39,123 nt of DNA, from NCBI GenBank assembly GCA_015492495.1, contig WGEY01000004.1, positions 1 to 39,123 on the forward strand. The letters run 5' to 3'. Shown one piece after another: positions 24,338-33,041 of this stretch. Source of the stretch: Deltaproteobacteria bacterium (GTDB lineage: Bacteria; Desulfobacterota; GWC2-55-46; DRQE01). The first letter of the stretch is position 1, and each line of letters opens with the position of its first letter. A program made the position numbers and the translations under genes. A model generated the notes under the pieces. It worked only from the letters and a program-made list of their open reading frames with translations, made no database searches and was not told the origin of the DNA.

Positions 24338-26020
24338 GTGTTGCATGATCTGAGTTCCATACAGATCCCCGAGGACAAGAGCATCATCGAGACCATGAAG
24401 GCCATAAACGAGTCGGCATCGAAGTTCGCGCTCATAGTCAACAAGGATGAGCGTCTGGTGGGGATAGTGACCGACGGCGACATACGCAGGGGGTTTCTGA
24501 ACAAGCACAGCCCGAACGAGCCCATAAAAAACATCATGAACAGGTCACCGGTTGTAGCCAGGGAGAGCCTGGGGCGCGAGGCCATACTGGAGCTTGTAAA
24601 CGACAAGTTCGCACAGATACCGGTGGTCGATGGCAGGGGGCGAGTCAAGGGTGTTCTCACCTTCAAGGACAAGAGCGTGTTGCTGGATGCAAGGTCGAGG
24701 CGCATATGCGTGCTCGGGCTGGGCTTCGTGGGCCTTACGATATCGGTCGTTTTGGCGGAGCTCGGCTTCAAGGTCTACGGGTTCGACATAAACGAAAAGC
24801 TCATAGAAAAGGTCGGGAAGGGGCAGACACCCTTTCATGAGAACGGTCTTTCGGGTTACCTGCACAGGTTCGTGGGCAAGAGGCTCTTTCCGGTGACCGA
24901 CCTGAACGGCTCGGATGCGGATACCTACATAATAACCGTGGGAACCCCGGTCGACCCGGTGACAAGGGAGCCGGCGATCCACTATATAGAGGATGCGGCA
25001 AGGACCATAGCGCGACGGCTGAAGCCCGAGGATCTGGTGGTACTGCGTTCGACCGTACCGGTCGGCACAACCCGTAACGTGGTACTTCCCATCCTGAACG
25101 AATGGAGCGGTCTGAAGGCGGGGGTCGATTACTACCTGGCGTACGTGCCCGAAAGGACCATCGCCGGCAGGGCCATCACCGAGCTCAAGGAGCTTCCGCA
25201 GGTCATAGGGGGCTATGACAAGAAGAGCACCATGATAGTTGACAGGCTCTTCCGCGAGATAACACCGACCATAGTGGATGTCGGCTCGCTGGAGGGAGCC
25301 GAGATGGTCAAGATACTCAACAACACCTTCAGGGACGTGAGGTTCGGCTACGCCAACGAGATGGCGCTCGTGTGCAAGGAACTGGGGCTGGACATGGTCA
25401 AGCTGGTCCAGGCCGCGAACCTCGGCTATGTGCGCGATGAAATACCTGTGCCGAGCCCGGGCGTGGGAGGGGCCTGTCTGACGAAAGATCCCTACATCCT
25501 CATGTACTCGTGCAGGAACCTGAAGTACCGGCCGAGGATTGTGGAGCAGTCGAGGAAGGTAAATGAATTCATCCCGGCACAGATCGTCGAGGAGGTGGCG
25601 GAGGAGATCGTACGGCTTGGAAAGAGGAAGGACGCGCTCAAGGTCTTTATCATGGGTTTCGCCTTCAAGGGGGAGCCCGAGACATCGGACACGCGCGGCT
25701 CGACCACGCTTGCCCTCCTGGATTCTTTGCGCAGCAACGGGTTCAACGGACGCTCCCTCGTCGGCTACGATCCGGTGGTGCCCGATGAAGAGATAGAATC
25801 GTTCGGCGTAAAGCCGGTTGCACCGGCCGAAGGCTTCGTTGATGCGGACGTGGTGGTGATCATGAACAACCACAAGAGCTACAAGAAGATGGATATCTTT
25901 GAGCTCCTGAACACCGCCAGGGAGGACTGCGTCTTCGTGGACGGATGGCACATCTTTGAACCGAGGGACATCAAGACCATAAACTCGGTGAGGTACATAG
26001 GTACGGGATGCAGGGCATAG
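24338..26020 (+). CDS. CBS-pair fused to nucleotide-sugar (UDP-ManNAc-type) dehydrogenase
   Basis: The protein has about 560 residues from GTG 24338, which has GGGAG nine bases upstream; TTG 24332 overlaps the previous stop and is also possible. Residues about 5-112 are two CBS domains with VGIVTDGDIRR. The rest is a complete dehydrogenase: CVLGLGFVGLT (NAD loop, 127-132), TVGTPVDP, RSTVPVGTT, YVPERTIAGRAITEL, and catalytic Cys at about 380 in GVGGACLTKDP. GFAFKGEPETSDTRGS and YDPVVP follow. YVPER and CLTKDP resemble UDP-ManNAc or archaeal-type dehydrogenases rather than UDP-glucose enzymes. A CBS pair at the N-terminus of this family is unusual and suggests ligand control. Such a uronate product is not part of a plain legionaminic route. 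Confidence 0.88.
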   Translation: MLHDLSSIQIPEDKSIIETMKAINESASKFALIVNKDERLVGIVTDGDIRRGFLNKHSPNEPIKNIMNRSPVVARESLGREAILELVNDKFAQIPVVDGRGRVKGVLTFKDKSVLLDARSRRICVLGLGFVGLTISVVLAELGFKVYGFDINEKLIEKVGKGQTPFHENGLSGYLHRFVGKRLFPVTDLNGSDADTYIITVGTPVDPVTREPAIHYIEDAARTIARRLKPEDLVVLRSTVPVGTTRNVVLPILNEWSGLKAGVDYYLAYVPERTIAGRAITELKELPQVIGGYDKKSTMIVDRLFREITPTIVDVGSLEGAEMVKILNNTFRDVRFGYANEMALVCKELGLDMVKLVQAANLGYVRDEIPVPSPGVGGACLTKDPYILMYSCRNLKYRPRIVEQSRKVNEFIPAQIVEEVAEEIVRLGKRKDALKVFIMGFAFKGEPETSDTRGSTTLALLDSLRSNGFNGRSLVGYDPVVPDEEIESFGVKPVAPAEGFVDADVVVIMNNHKSYKKMDIFELLNTAREDCVFVDGWHIFEPRDIKTINSVRYIGTGCRA

Positions 26021-27030
26021 ATACAAGGAGCCTTGGAAAGGTCCTGGTAACCGGAGGGACCGGATTCATCGGCGCGGCACTTACAAAGAGGCTGGTCGAC
26101 GAAGGGGTGCGGGTGCGTGTCCTTGACAACAACGCCAGGGGGGATACGGAGAGGCTCGGCCCTTACCTGGACAGGGTGGAGTACATCGAGGGTGACGTAA
26201 GGGACTACGATCTTGTGCTCGAAGCGACCGGAGGGATCGACACGGTATTCCACCTCGCCTTCATAAACGGCACGGAGAACTTCTACAGGTTTCCCGGAAG
26301 GGTGCTGGATGTGGGGATCAGGGGCGCCTTGAATACGATCGATGCGGCCGTCTCCAGGGGCGTGCGTAACTACATCGTCACATCGTCATCAGAGGTCTAC
26401 CAGGAGCCCACGCGCATCCCGACGCCCGAGGACGAGAGGATAATGATACCGGATGTGAAGACCCCGAGGTTTTCGTACAGCGGCGCGAAGATAATAACGG
26501 AGCTCCTGGCTATCCACTACGCAAGGAGGGGCTCCTTGAGGAGCGTAATCTGCAGGCCCCATAACTTCTACGGCCCGGACATGGGCATGGGGCATGTGAT
26601 ACCACAGTTCATAACGCGCATGCTCGACCTGTCCGGGGGTTGTGCCGAGGTGGATTTTCCCATACAGGGCACGGGCGAGGAGACCCGTGCCTTCTGCTAC
26701 ATAGACGACGCCGTGGAAGGTATGCTTATCTGCGCCGTGCGGGGCATGGACCGGGAGATATACCACATAGGCACGGAGGAGGAGGTTTCGATCGCGCACC
26801 TGGCCGAGGAGATAGCCTCGCTCATGGGTCTGAAGCTGAGGTTGAAGAAGGGCGAGCTACTTCCGGGAGGGGCCCGCAGGAGGTCCCCCTGCATATCGAA
26901 GCTTAGCGCGCTCGGGTACATGCCTCGTGTGGGGCTGAAAGAAGGGCTAGAGAGGACGATAGCGTGGTATGTTGAGAATACTGAAGCGACAGGTGCAACC
27001 GTTGAAAGAGAAGAGGGGGTGGCCAGATGA
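26008..27030 (+). CDS. NAD-dependent sugar epimerase/dehydratase (extended SDR)
   Basis: A 340-residue extended SDR. KVLVTGGTGFIGAALT holds the NAD loop. VFHLAFINGTENFYRFPGRV is followed by TSSSEVYQEP (the usual VYG is VYQ), and YSGAK is the Tyr/Lys pair. RPHNFYGPDMGMGHVIPQF and RAFCYIDDAVEGM are epimerase/4,6-dehydratase features. It overlaps the CBS-dehydrogenase by 13 bp and the aminotransferase by ATGA. It may act on the dehydrogenase product or give the 4-keto sugar for the aminotransferase. The exact reaction cannot be settled by reading. Confidence 0.8.
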   Translation: MQGIDTRSLGKVLVTGGTGFIGAALTKRLVDEGVRVRVLDNNARGDTERLGPYLDRVEYIEGDVRDYDLVLEATGGIDTVFHLAFINGTENFYRFPGRVLDVGIRGALNTIDAAVSRGVRNYIVTSSSEVYQEPTRIPTPEDERIMIPDVKTPRFSYSGAKIITELLAIHYARRGSLRSVICRPHNFYGPDMGMGHVIPQFITRMLDLSGGCAEVDFPIQGTGEETRAFCYIDDAVEGMLICAVRGMDREIYHIGTEEEVSIAHLAEEIASLMGLKLRLKKGELLPGGARRRSPCISKLSALGYMPRVGLKEGLERTIAWYVENTEATGATVEREEGVAR

Positions 27031-28139
27031 AGAACATCCCAGTTGCGCAGCCCCTCTTGGGCGAGGAGGAGGCCAGGGCCGTCTATAATGTGGTCAGATC
27101 CGGCTGGATCAGCTCGGGCGAGAAGGTGAAGGAGTTCGAGGAGGTGTTCGCCTGCTACGTCGGATCGAGGTACGCCGTTGCCACCACCAACGGTACCGCG
27201 GCACTGCACCTTGCGCTCATCGCCTCGGGCGTGACAGAGGGGGACGAGGTGCTCGTGCCCGACATAACATTCATTTCCACGGCCAACGTGGTCTTGTACG
27301 AGCGTGCGGTACCGGTTCTGGTCGAATGCGATCCAAGGACATACAACATTTCCCTCGAGGACGCAGAGAGGCGTCTGACCCCCCGGACTAAGGCCGTGAT
27401 TGCGGTTGATATGAACGGTTTGCCGGTTGATTACGACGCAATGGAGGAGTTCACCTCAAGACACGGGCTCAGGCTCATCGCAGACAGCGCCGAGTCGCTC
27501 GGTGCCGTGTACAAGGGCAGAAAGGTCGGAAGCATCGCGCCGTTCCACATATTCAGCTTCTTTCCCAACAAGAACATCACCACCGGCGAAGGAGGCATGG
27601 TCACGACGAACGACGGCGAATGTGCGGAGCTTCTTCGCAGGCTCCGCAACCAGGGGCAGGAACGCCGCTACCTGCACACTCACCTCGGATACAACTACCG
27701 AATGCCGAATCTGCCGGCTGCCATCGGCCTGGAGCAGCTGAAGAAGATAGAGACCATCCTCTCGGAAAAGGAGCGGATAGCGGGGCGTTACAGCCGCGCC
27801 TTCGAAGACGATGACGACATCGCACCTCCGTACATCCCGGACTACGTCGACAGGCACTCCTGGTACATGTATGCGGTAACACTCGACGCTTCTGTCGACA
27901 GGGACTCGGTGGTTACAGGGCTGCGTGCAAGGGGAATAGATACGCGGCTCAGTTTTCCGCCCGTTCATGTGCAGCCGTACTACCGGGAGCGTTTCGGATA
28001 TTGCGAGGACTCCTATCCCATGAGCCTCAACGCCTGGAAGCGGCTCTTGAACCTGCCGTTATGGGCGGGTCTTACGGAAGAGGATCAGGACCGTGTTGTA
28101 GACAACCTCAAGGAGCTTGTAAGGGAGCATAGGAGATGA
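27027..28139 (+). CDS. DegT/DnrJ/EryC1-type sugar aminotransferase
   Basis: A 370-residue PLP-dependent aminotransferase for 4-keto sugars. It begins IPVAQPLLGEEEARAV and has SGWISSG, ATTNGTAALHLAL, EVLVPDITFISTANVVLY and IADSAESLGA. SFFPNKNITTGEGGM carries the PLP Lys, and LGYNYRMPNLPAAIGLEQL follows. The sequence looks closest to perosamine synthase/PglE-like enzymes; LegC belongs to the same superfamily and fills this place in legionaminic loci. With LegB, the NeuD-type and LegG genes nearby it probably aminates C4 of the LegB product. ATGA overlaps on both sides indicate tight coupling. Confidence 0.9.
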   Translation: MKNIPVAQPLLGEEEARAVYNVVRSGWISSGEKVKEFEEVFACYVGSRYAVATTNGTAALHLALIASGVTEGDEVLVPDITFISTANVVLYERAVPVLVECDPRTYNISLEDAERRLTPRTKAVIAVDMNGLPVDYDAMEEFTSRHGLRLIADSAESLGAVYKGRKVGSIAPFHIFSFFPNKNITTGEGGMVTTNDGECAELLRRLRNQGQERRYLHTHLGYNYRMPNLPAAIGLEQLKKIETILSEKERIAGRYSRAFEDDDDIAPPYIPDYVDRHSWYMYAVTLDASVDRDSVVTGLRARGIDTRLSFPPVHVQPYYRERFGYCEDSYPMSLNAWKRLLNLPLWAGLTEEDQDRVVDNLKELVREHRR

Positions 28140-28837
28140 AGGTGCTCGGGCTCATACCGGCAAGGGGTGGATCCAAACGCGTCAAGAGGAAAAACCTGCG
28201 TCTCCTCGCCGGTAAGCATCTGATAGTGTATACCCTGGATGCCGCGCTGCAAACCGAGGCCATAGACCGCCTCGTAGTGTCGACCGATGACGCGGAGATA
28301 GCCGAGGTAGCCCGCAATCACGGCGTGGACGTGCCTTTTCTTAGGCCGTCGTACCTTGCGGGTGATTCCATACCGGACCAGCCGGTCTTCAGGCACGCCG
28401 TAGATTGGCTCATGGAACACGAAGGCTTTGAACCGGACATCATACTGAACCTTCGTCCCACCACCCCGTTCAAGACACCGGAGATAATCACCAGGGTCGT
28501 ACGGACGATGACAGAGACCGGTGCCGACATCGTGCGGACGGTGACGCGCGTTGAGGGGGTTAACCATCCTTACTGGATGTACAGGCTCTCGGATGACGGA
28601 TGCGCCATGCCGGTCATCGAGCATGTGGACATCAAGGACTACTACCAGAGCCAGCTGCTCCCGCCCGTGTACCGCATAAACGGTGTGGTCGATGCGTTCC
28701 GCACCCATGTGGTCAGGAGCGGGGAGATGTTGAGCAACAGTAATATGACGGGTGTCGTAATACCCGCCGAGAATTCGATCGACATAGACGATGAGTTCGA
28801 CTTCAAGGTCTGCGAGTTGTTGATGGAGGCGATATAA
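28136..28837 (+). CDS. neuA: CMP-nonulosonate synthetase, NeuA/LegF type (2)
   Basis: A 233-residue acylneuraminate cytidylyltransferase. LGLIPARGGSKRVKRKN (4-20) is intact, then RLVVSTDDAEIAEVA, VPFLRPSYLA, LNLRPTTPFKTPE and, near the end, IDIDDEFDFKVCE with the metal-binding Asp. It starts by ATGA overlap with the aminotransferase and ends the legionaminic-type block. It is the natural partner of the LegI-type synthase at 21782. It shares about the same frame of motifs with the copy at 13250 but differs clearly in sequence, so the two probably act on different acids. Confidence 0.92.
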   Translation: MKVLGLIPARGGSKRVKRKNLRLLAGKHLIVYTLDAALQTEAIDRLVVSTDDAEIAEVARNHGVDVPFLRPSYLAGDSIPDQPVFRHAVDWLMEHEGFEPDIILNLRPTTPFKTPEIITRVVRTMTETGADIVRTVTRVEGVNHPYWMYRLSDDGCAMPVIEHVDIKDYYQSQLLPPVYRINGVVDAFRTHVVRSGEMLSNSNMTGVVIPAENSIDIDDEFDFKVCELLMEAI

Positions 28838-28857
28838 GAGTTCCCTACGGTTGGACC

Positions 28858-30213
28858 ATGACGATACTTTTCATAAACAGGCATAACGACATAGACCATG
28901 TGGTCCCCATAGCATACAGGCTTGCGAAGGATGCATCCGAGGAGGTCGCGGTTCTGTGCATTAATCCGGTTTACGACATAGAAGGTGACTTCAGGTTGAG
29001 GTTTCTCAAGGAGATCTGCGGCGTGACAGTCGACTATGCATACTGCCGTTACCAGCCCACGGTCGTACACAGGGTCTTCGGTTCTATTATCAGGAGCCGT
29101 TACTTCCAGGGGACATCCAGGAGAATGCTGCGCTCGCTCTTCAGGAGAAAAAGATCCGAAGGGTGCAGCGTGGTGGATGGCTTCAAGTATCTCTTCTTCG
29201 CCGTCTTTAAAAAGACCATGTTCTGGCGTGTGTTCAACGGCCTTCTTGTAAGGTATTGCTACAACGTCAAGTGGGCCGAGGGGTTGTTCGCGAAACTCGG
29301 ACCTTCGAGGCTCGTCTTCGACTTCGCCTGCCGCTCGAAACTTCTCATCGTGGACGCGCTCATGGGAGCGGCAAGGCGAAACGGCATAAAGGTGATATTC
29401 GTTCCGCACGGACTGTACTATTTTCCTCAGAACCACTGGCAGATGAGGAATCACCTGCCGCCTCTTAGGGAACACGAGCCCGATGCGATAATCGTCTCGC
29501 ACAGGGCATGGGCAGAGGAGCTTGCGGCAAACGGCATAGAGCCTTCAAGGATACACGTGCTGGGGAGCGCGAGATACTGCCGCGAGTGGAGCGAGATCCT
29601 GCACGCCATAACGCCTCCGGCCGCACTCCCCGCAGGCGATGGTCCGCGGTTGCGGGTGCTTTACATGGAAAGGCAGGCCAACCGCCATGGCAAGTACAAG
29701 GACGTCGTGGGCGAGACGATAAGAAGGCTGAGTCGTCTTCCGTATGTACACCTCCTCATCCAGCCGAGCACCAGGTCGAAGAAGGTGCACTTCGACACAT
29801 CGGATCTGCCCGAAGGGTGCGTAACCTCAGTGGACTCGGTCAACCTGTGCATGTGGGCGGATGTGGTCATCTGCCTTTCAAGCATCATGTTCGAGGCCAT
29901 GGCGTTGAAGAAGATATATATCAACGCCAAGTTCCTCCACGGTGAGGTCCTGCTGAGCGAGTTGTACGGGGCCGGATTGACCGTCAACAGCTACGACGAA
30001 CTGGAGGAGGCCTTGATGAGGATAAGTCAGGACCCCTCGTACAGGCCGTATCGCAAAGAAGACGTGGAACGCTTCATGACCGACATGATTTACGGAGGGA
30101 GGGCGGGCAGGGACGTCCTCGGCGGATACAGAGATCTTATACTTTCACACGGAGGAAGATTTGAAGCAGACGAACTCGAGGCCGAAGGTAAGCGTTGTCA
30201 TCACGGCACGTAA
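28858..30213 (+). CDS. putative GT-B/CDP-glycerol-transferase-like protein
   Basis: A 451-residue protein that I cannot assign to a firm family. It looks two-domained: an N-terminal Rossmann-like start (ILFINRHNDIDHVVPIAYRL), then VIFVPHGLYYFPQNHW, PDAIIVSHRAWAEELAANGI and IHVLGSARY, and a C-terminal nucleotide-binding-like part (RVLYMERQANRHGKYKDVV, VHLLIQPSTRSKK, DVVICLSSIMFEAMALKKI). The His-Gly motif, the LGSARY motif and the S-S-x-M-F-E-A element are what GT-B and CDP-glycerol-glycerophosphotransferase-like proteins show. Placed after a CMP-sugar synthetase it is a candidate nonulosonate transferase. The last 53 bp overlap the next gene. Confidence 0.6.
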   Translation: MTILFINRHNDIDHVVPIAYRLAKDASEEVAVLCINPVYDIEGDFRLRFLKEICGVTVDYAYCRYQPTVVHRVFGSIIRSRYFQGTSRRMLRSLFRRKRSEGCSVVDGFKYLFFAVFKKTMFWRVFNGLLVRYCYNVKWAEGLFAKLGPSRLVFDFACRSKLLIVDALMGAARRNGIKVIFVPHGLYYFPQNHWQMRNHLPPLREHEPDAIIVSHRAWAEELAANGIEPSRIHVLGSARYCREWSEILHAITPPAALPAGDGPRLRVLYMERQANRHGKYKDVVGETIRRLSRLPYVHLLIQPSTRSKKVHFDTSDLPEGCVTSVDSVNLCMWADVVICLSSIMFEAMALKKIYINAKFLHGEVLLSELYGAGLTVNSYDELEEALMRISQDPSYRPYRKEDVERFMTDMIYGGRAGRDVLGGYRDLILSHGGRFEADELEAEGKRCHHGT

Positions 30214-31651
30214 TTACGGCAAGTACATCTGTCAGTGCATCGACAGCGTCATAAACCAGAGGTACGACGACCATGAAATCATCGTGGTCAATGACGGAAG
30301 CACCGACAATACGGCCGTGATACTCGCTGATTATGAGAGAAAGTATCCTGGAAGGCTCGGGGTGATAACGCTCGACGGCGTGGGGCTCGCCGGTGCGTGC
30401 AACAGGGGCATAAGGGCGTCAAGGGGCGAGTACATCGTAAGGCTCGATGCGGACGACTACTTCGACGAGAATCTCCTGCTCCTGGAGTCGAATATCCTGG
30501 ACTCGGATCCGCACATACACATGGTGTACCCTGATTATTACCGCATAACGAGACACGGCGAGATCATCGACTATTGCAGGCTTTCCAAGGCGAATGTGGA
30601 GGTGAAGCTCCTTGACCGGAGTCCTCTTGCCGCCGGTGCCATGTACAGGAGGGAGTGTTACGACGCCATAGGCGGCTACAACGAAGAGCTAAGCTTTCAG
30701 GAGGACTATGACTTCTGGGTGAAGTTCATCGACAAGTTCAACGTCTACAACATCAACCTGCCGCTCCTGTACTATCGCCAGCACGGCAACAACATGTCGA
30801 AGAACTTCGAGGCCAGGATGGAAGCCCGCAGGTATGTAAAAAAGAAGTTCGTCCTTGAAAAGGGATACAGGGAGGGCAAGAAGATATTGGCCGTGATTCC
30901 GGCGATGGGACTCTTCAGGAACAAGGAGAAGCTGGCGTTAAGGGATCTGGCCGGCAGGCCGCTCATAGCATATACGATAGAAGAGGCCAGAAAGACCGAG
31001 CTGATAGACAGGGTGGTGGTATCCACGGAGGACCGCGAAATCGCCGAGGTGGCCGTAAGATACGGCGCCGAGGTGCCGTTTTTGCGCCCCGTGTCCCTTG
31101 CGAGGACCTGTGTGCCGGTCGACGATGTCTTGAGAAACCTCCTCGAGGGTTTGAAGGAGATGGACGGCTACGAACCGGATATAGTCGTCGTTCTGCAGTA
31201 TTATGCGCCGTTCAGAAAGGAGTGCCATATAACCGAGGCCATAGATACGCTGCTTCTGTACGATACCGACTCGGTCATAAGTGTTACGCCGGATATATCG
31301 TTCCACTGGAAGCCCGGCAAGTACGGATTGACGCCCGTGGGCTACCAAAAGAGGTTGCTGCGCGAGGACAGGGAGACCGTCTACAAGGAGACCGGTTCGG
31401 TATACGTCGTCAGGGCGGACAATATAAGATCAGGCGGCTACCTCGGTGAGGTGATAGGCCATACGGAGATGTCCAGGACCGAGGCGTGGCGTATAGAGGA
31501 CGACTTCGATCTGTGGGTGGCGGCCAAGTATATCGAGGAGAGGGCGTTGAGTGAAGGACAAGGTTGTGCTGGTACAGCCGAGGAACACGCTTGCGCTGAA
31601 CATCTATCCACCGCTGAACCTGATAAAGATAGGTTCGGCGCTGCAGGCTGA
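30161..31651 (+). CDS. GT2 glycosyltransferase fused to a degenerate CMP-sugar synthetase domain
   Basis: A 496-residue protein with TTG start and GGAGG five bases upstream. Residues about 8-235 are GT2: VSVVITARNYGKYI, VVNDGSTDN, DxD-type DADD (96-99), AAGAMYRR and EDYDFW (181-186). Residues about 242-462 align with acylneuraminate cytidylyltransferases (DLAGRPLIAYTIEEA, VVVSTEDREIAEVAV, VPFLRPVSLAR, RIEDDFDLWVA). However, the nucleotide loop PARGGSK is PAMGLFR, the following KN is LA, and the LDPTSPFR-like motif is LQYYAPFR. The second domain is probably inactive, or a CMP-sugar-binding module. The final 33 codons run out of frame through the next gene and are low in complexity. Confidence 0.85.
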   Translation: MKQTNSRPKVSVVITARNYGKYICQCIDSVINQRYDDHEIIVVNDGSTDNTAVILADYERKYPGRLGVITLDGVGLAGACNRGIRASRGEYIVRLDADDYFDENLLLLESNILDSDPHIHMVYPDYYRITRHGEIIDYCRLSKANVEVKLLDRSPLAAGAMYRRECYDAIGGYNEELSFQEDYDFWVKFIDKFNVYNINLPLLYYRQHGNNMSKNFEARMEARRYVKKKFVLEKGYREGKKILAVIPAMGLFRNKEKLALRDLAGRPLIAYTIEEARKTELIDRVVVSTEDREIAEVAVRYGAEVPFLRPVSLARTCVPVDDVLRNLLEGLKEMDGYEPDIVVVLQYYAPFRKECHITEAIDTLLLYDTDSVISVTPDISFHWKPGKYGLTPVGYQKRLLREDRETVYKETGSVYVVRADNIRSGGYLGEVIGHTEMSRTEAWRIEDDFDLWVAAKYIEERALSEGQGCAGTAEEHACAEHLSTAEPDKDRFGAAG

Positions 31652-33041
31652 GGGATACGATGTAAGGATCATCACCGCTCCGACCATCAAGCACCCCGTT
31701 AAGACCGTCGTCGATGAATGCAGGGATGCGCTGATGATGGGTATAGGGGTTCTTACCTCGGAGATGCCGGATGCCATAGAGATCGCACGTGCCGTAAGAA
31801 GGGAGTGCAGGCTTCCCATTGTATGGGGCGGCTGGCATACGACCCTCTTTCCGGAGCAGATGGCCAAAAGCACCTTGGTGGACAGGGTTGTCGTGGACGA
31901 GGGCGACGAACTCATAGTGAAGATAGCGGACCACTACCGTAAAAACGGCTACAGGGAAGGCGATGGATGCAGGATATTCAGGAACAGGAACAAGTTGAAC
32001 CTTGACAGTCTGCCCATGCCTGACTATGGTCTCGTGGCGGAGATAGAACGGTACATAAACACGCCGTTGACCGACAAGTTCCTGGAATACGACAAGAGGA
32101 GGATCAGGTGGCTGCCGTACGAGGCTAGCCGCGGCTGCCCCTCGAACTGCACCTTTTGCATCAACGTGGTGACCGGAAACCGCCTGTACAGGCGAAAGCG
32201 CCCCCGGAAGGTACTGGAAGAGATAGAAACCTTGGTCGAGAGATACAACATAAACCACCTCAAGATCATCGACGACAACTTCTTCGTCGACGTCAAGTGG
32301 GTGAAGGAGATCGCAAGGGGTCTTGTTGAAAGAAGACTGGGACTTACCTGGGATGCGGAATGCAGGGTGAACTACTTCAATGACAATCATGTCAACGACG
32401 AGTGCCTGGAACTATGCGTTAAAAGCGGGTTGAACGAGCTGAACTTCGGTATCGAGTCCGGATCCCAGCGTACACTTGACATAATGAAGAAGGGTATAAC
32501 CCCGGAGCAGTCCATTCGCGCCGTGGAGACCGCATCGAGGCACGGTATCGTGTCGAGGTGCTCATTTATCATAGATATCCCCGGCGAGAGGAAGGAGGAC
32601 ATCTACAAGACCGTGGAGCTCGTAAACAGGATAAGGCAGATACCGAGGACGACCTGCGGGGTACATACGTACAGGCCGTATCCAAGGAGTGAGCTCTGCG
32701 AGGAACTCCTCAAAAGCGGCGTGATAAGCCAGCCCGACACCATGGAGGGGTGGGCCGACAAGGAGTACATCGAGCAGTTCACCTACACCGATGCAAAGAG
32801 AAAATGGCAGAAGAACTACAGGATATCGAGCAAGATCAGTTACTACCAGAGCCTTGAGTCGGGCATGTGGCTCAAGCCGCACCAGGTCCGCAGCAGGACC
32901 GTTGCGGCGATCAACAGGTTCTTCATGAATATCGCCCGCTTGAGGAACCGGAAGACCTTTTACGGGTTCGCCATAGACCGCTATATGTACAATTTTTTCA
33001 AGGACATCTTCTACAGGTACCATCAATGGAGCAAGTTATGA
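31551..33041 (+). CDS. B12-binding-type radical SAM protein (2)
   Basis: A 496-residue protein with GTG start 31551; GAGG/GAGAGG lies about 8 bases upstream. Residues about 1-130 are a B12-binding-type domain (YPPLNLIKIGSALQAEGYDV, IVWGGWHTTLFPEQ, VVVDEGDE). The radical SAM cluster motif is CPSNCTFC with Cys 196, 200 and 203. LNFGIESGSQRTLDIMKKG and FIIDIPGERKEDI are conserved core motifs. The C-terminal 120 residues are basic and unlike the other two copies. It overlaps the previous ORF by 101 bp and the next gene by ATGA. Likely roles are methylation or another radical change of a sugar or lipid intermediate. The substrate is unknown. Confidence 0.87.
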   Translation: MKDKVVLVQPRNTLALNIYPPLNLIKIGSALQAEGYDVRIITAPTIKHPVKTVVDECRDALMMGIGVLTSEMPDAIEIARAVRRECRLPIVWGGWHTTLFPEQMAKSTLVDRVVVDEGDELIVKIADHYRKNGYREGDGCRIFRNRNKLNLDSLPMPDYGLVAEIERYINTPLTDKFLEYDKRRIRWLPYEASRGCPSNCTFCINVVTGNRLYRRKRPRKVLEEIETLVERYNINHLKIIDDNFFVDVKWVKEIARGLVERRLGLTWDAECRVNYFNDNHVNDECLELCVKSGLNELNFGIESGSQRTLDIMKKGITPEQSIRAVETASRHGIVSRCSFIIDIPGERKEDIYKTVELVNRIRQIPRTTCGVHTYRPYPRSELCEELLKSGVISQPDTMEGWADKEYIEQFTYTDAKRKWQKNYRISSKISYYQSLESGMWLKPHQVRSRTVAAINRFFMNIARLRNRKTFYGFAIDRYMYNFFKDIFYRYHQWSKL

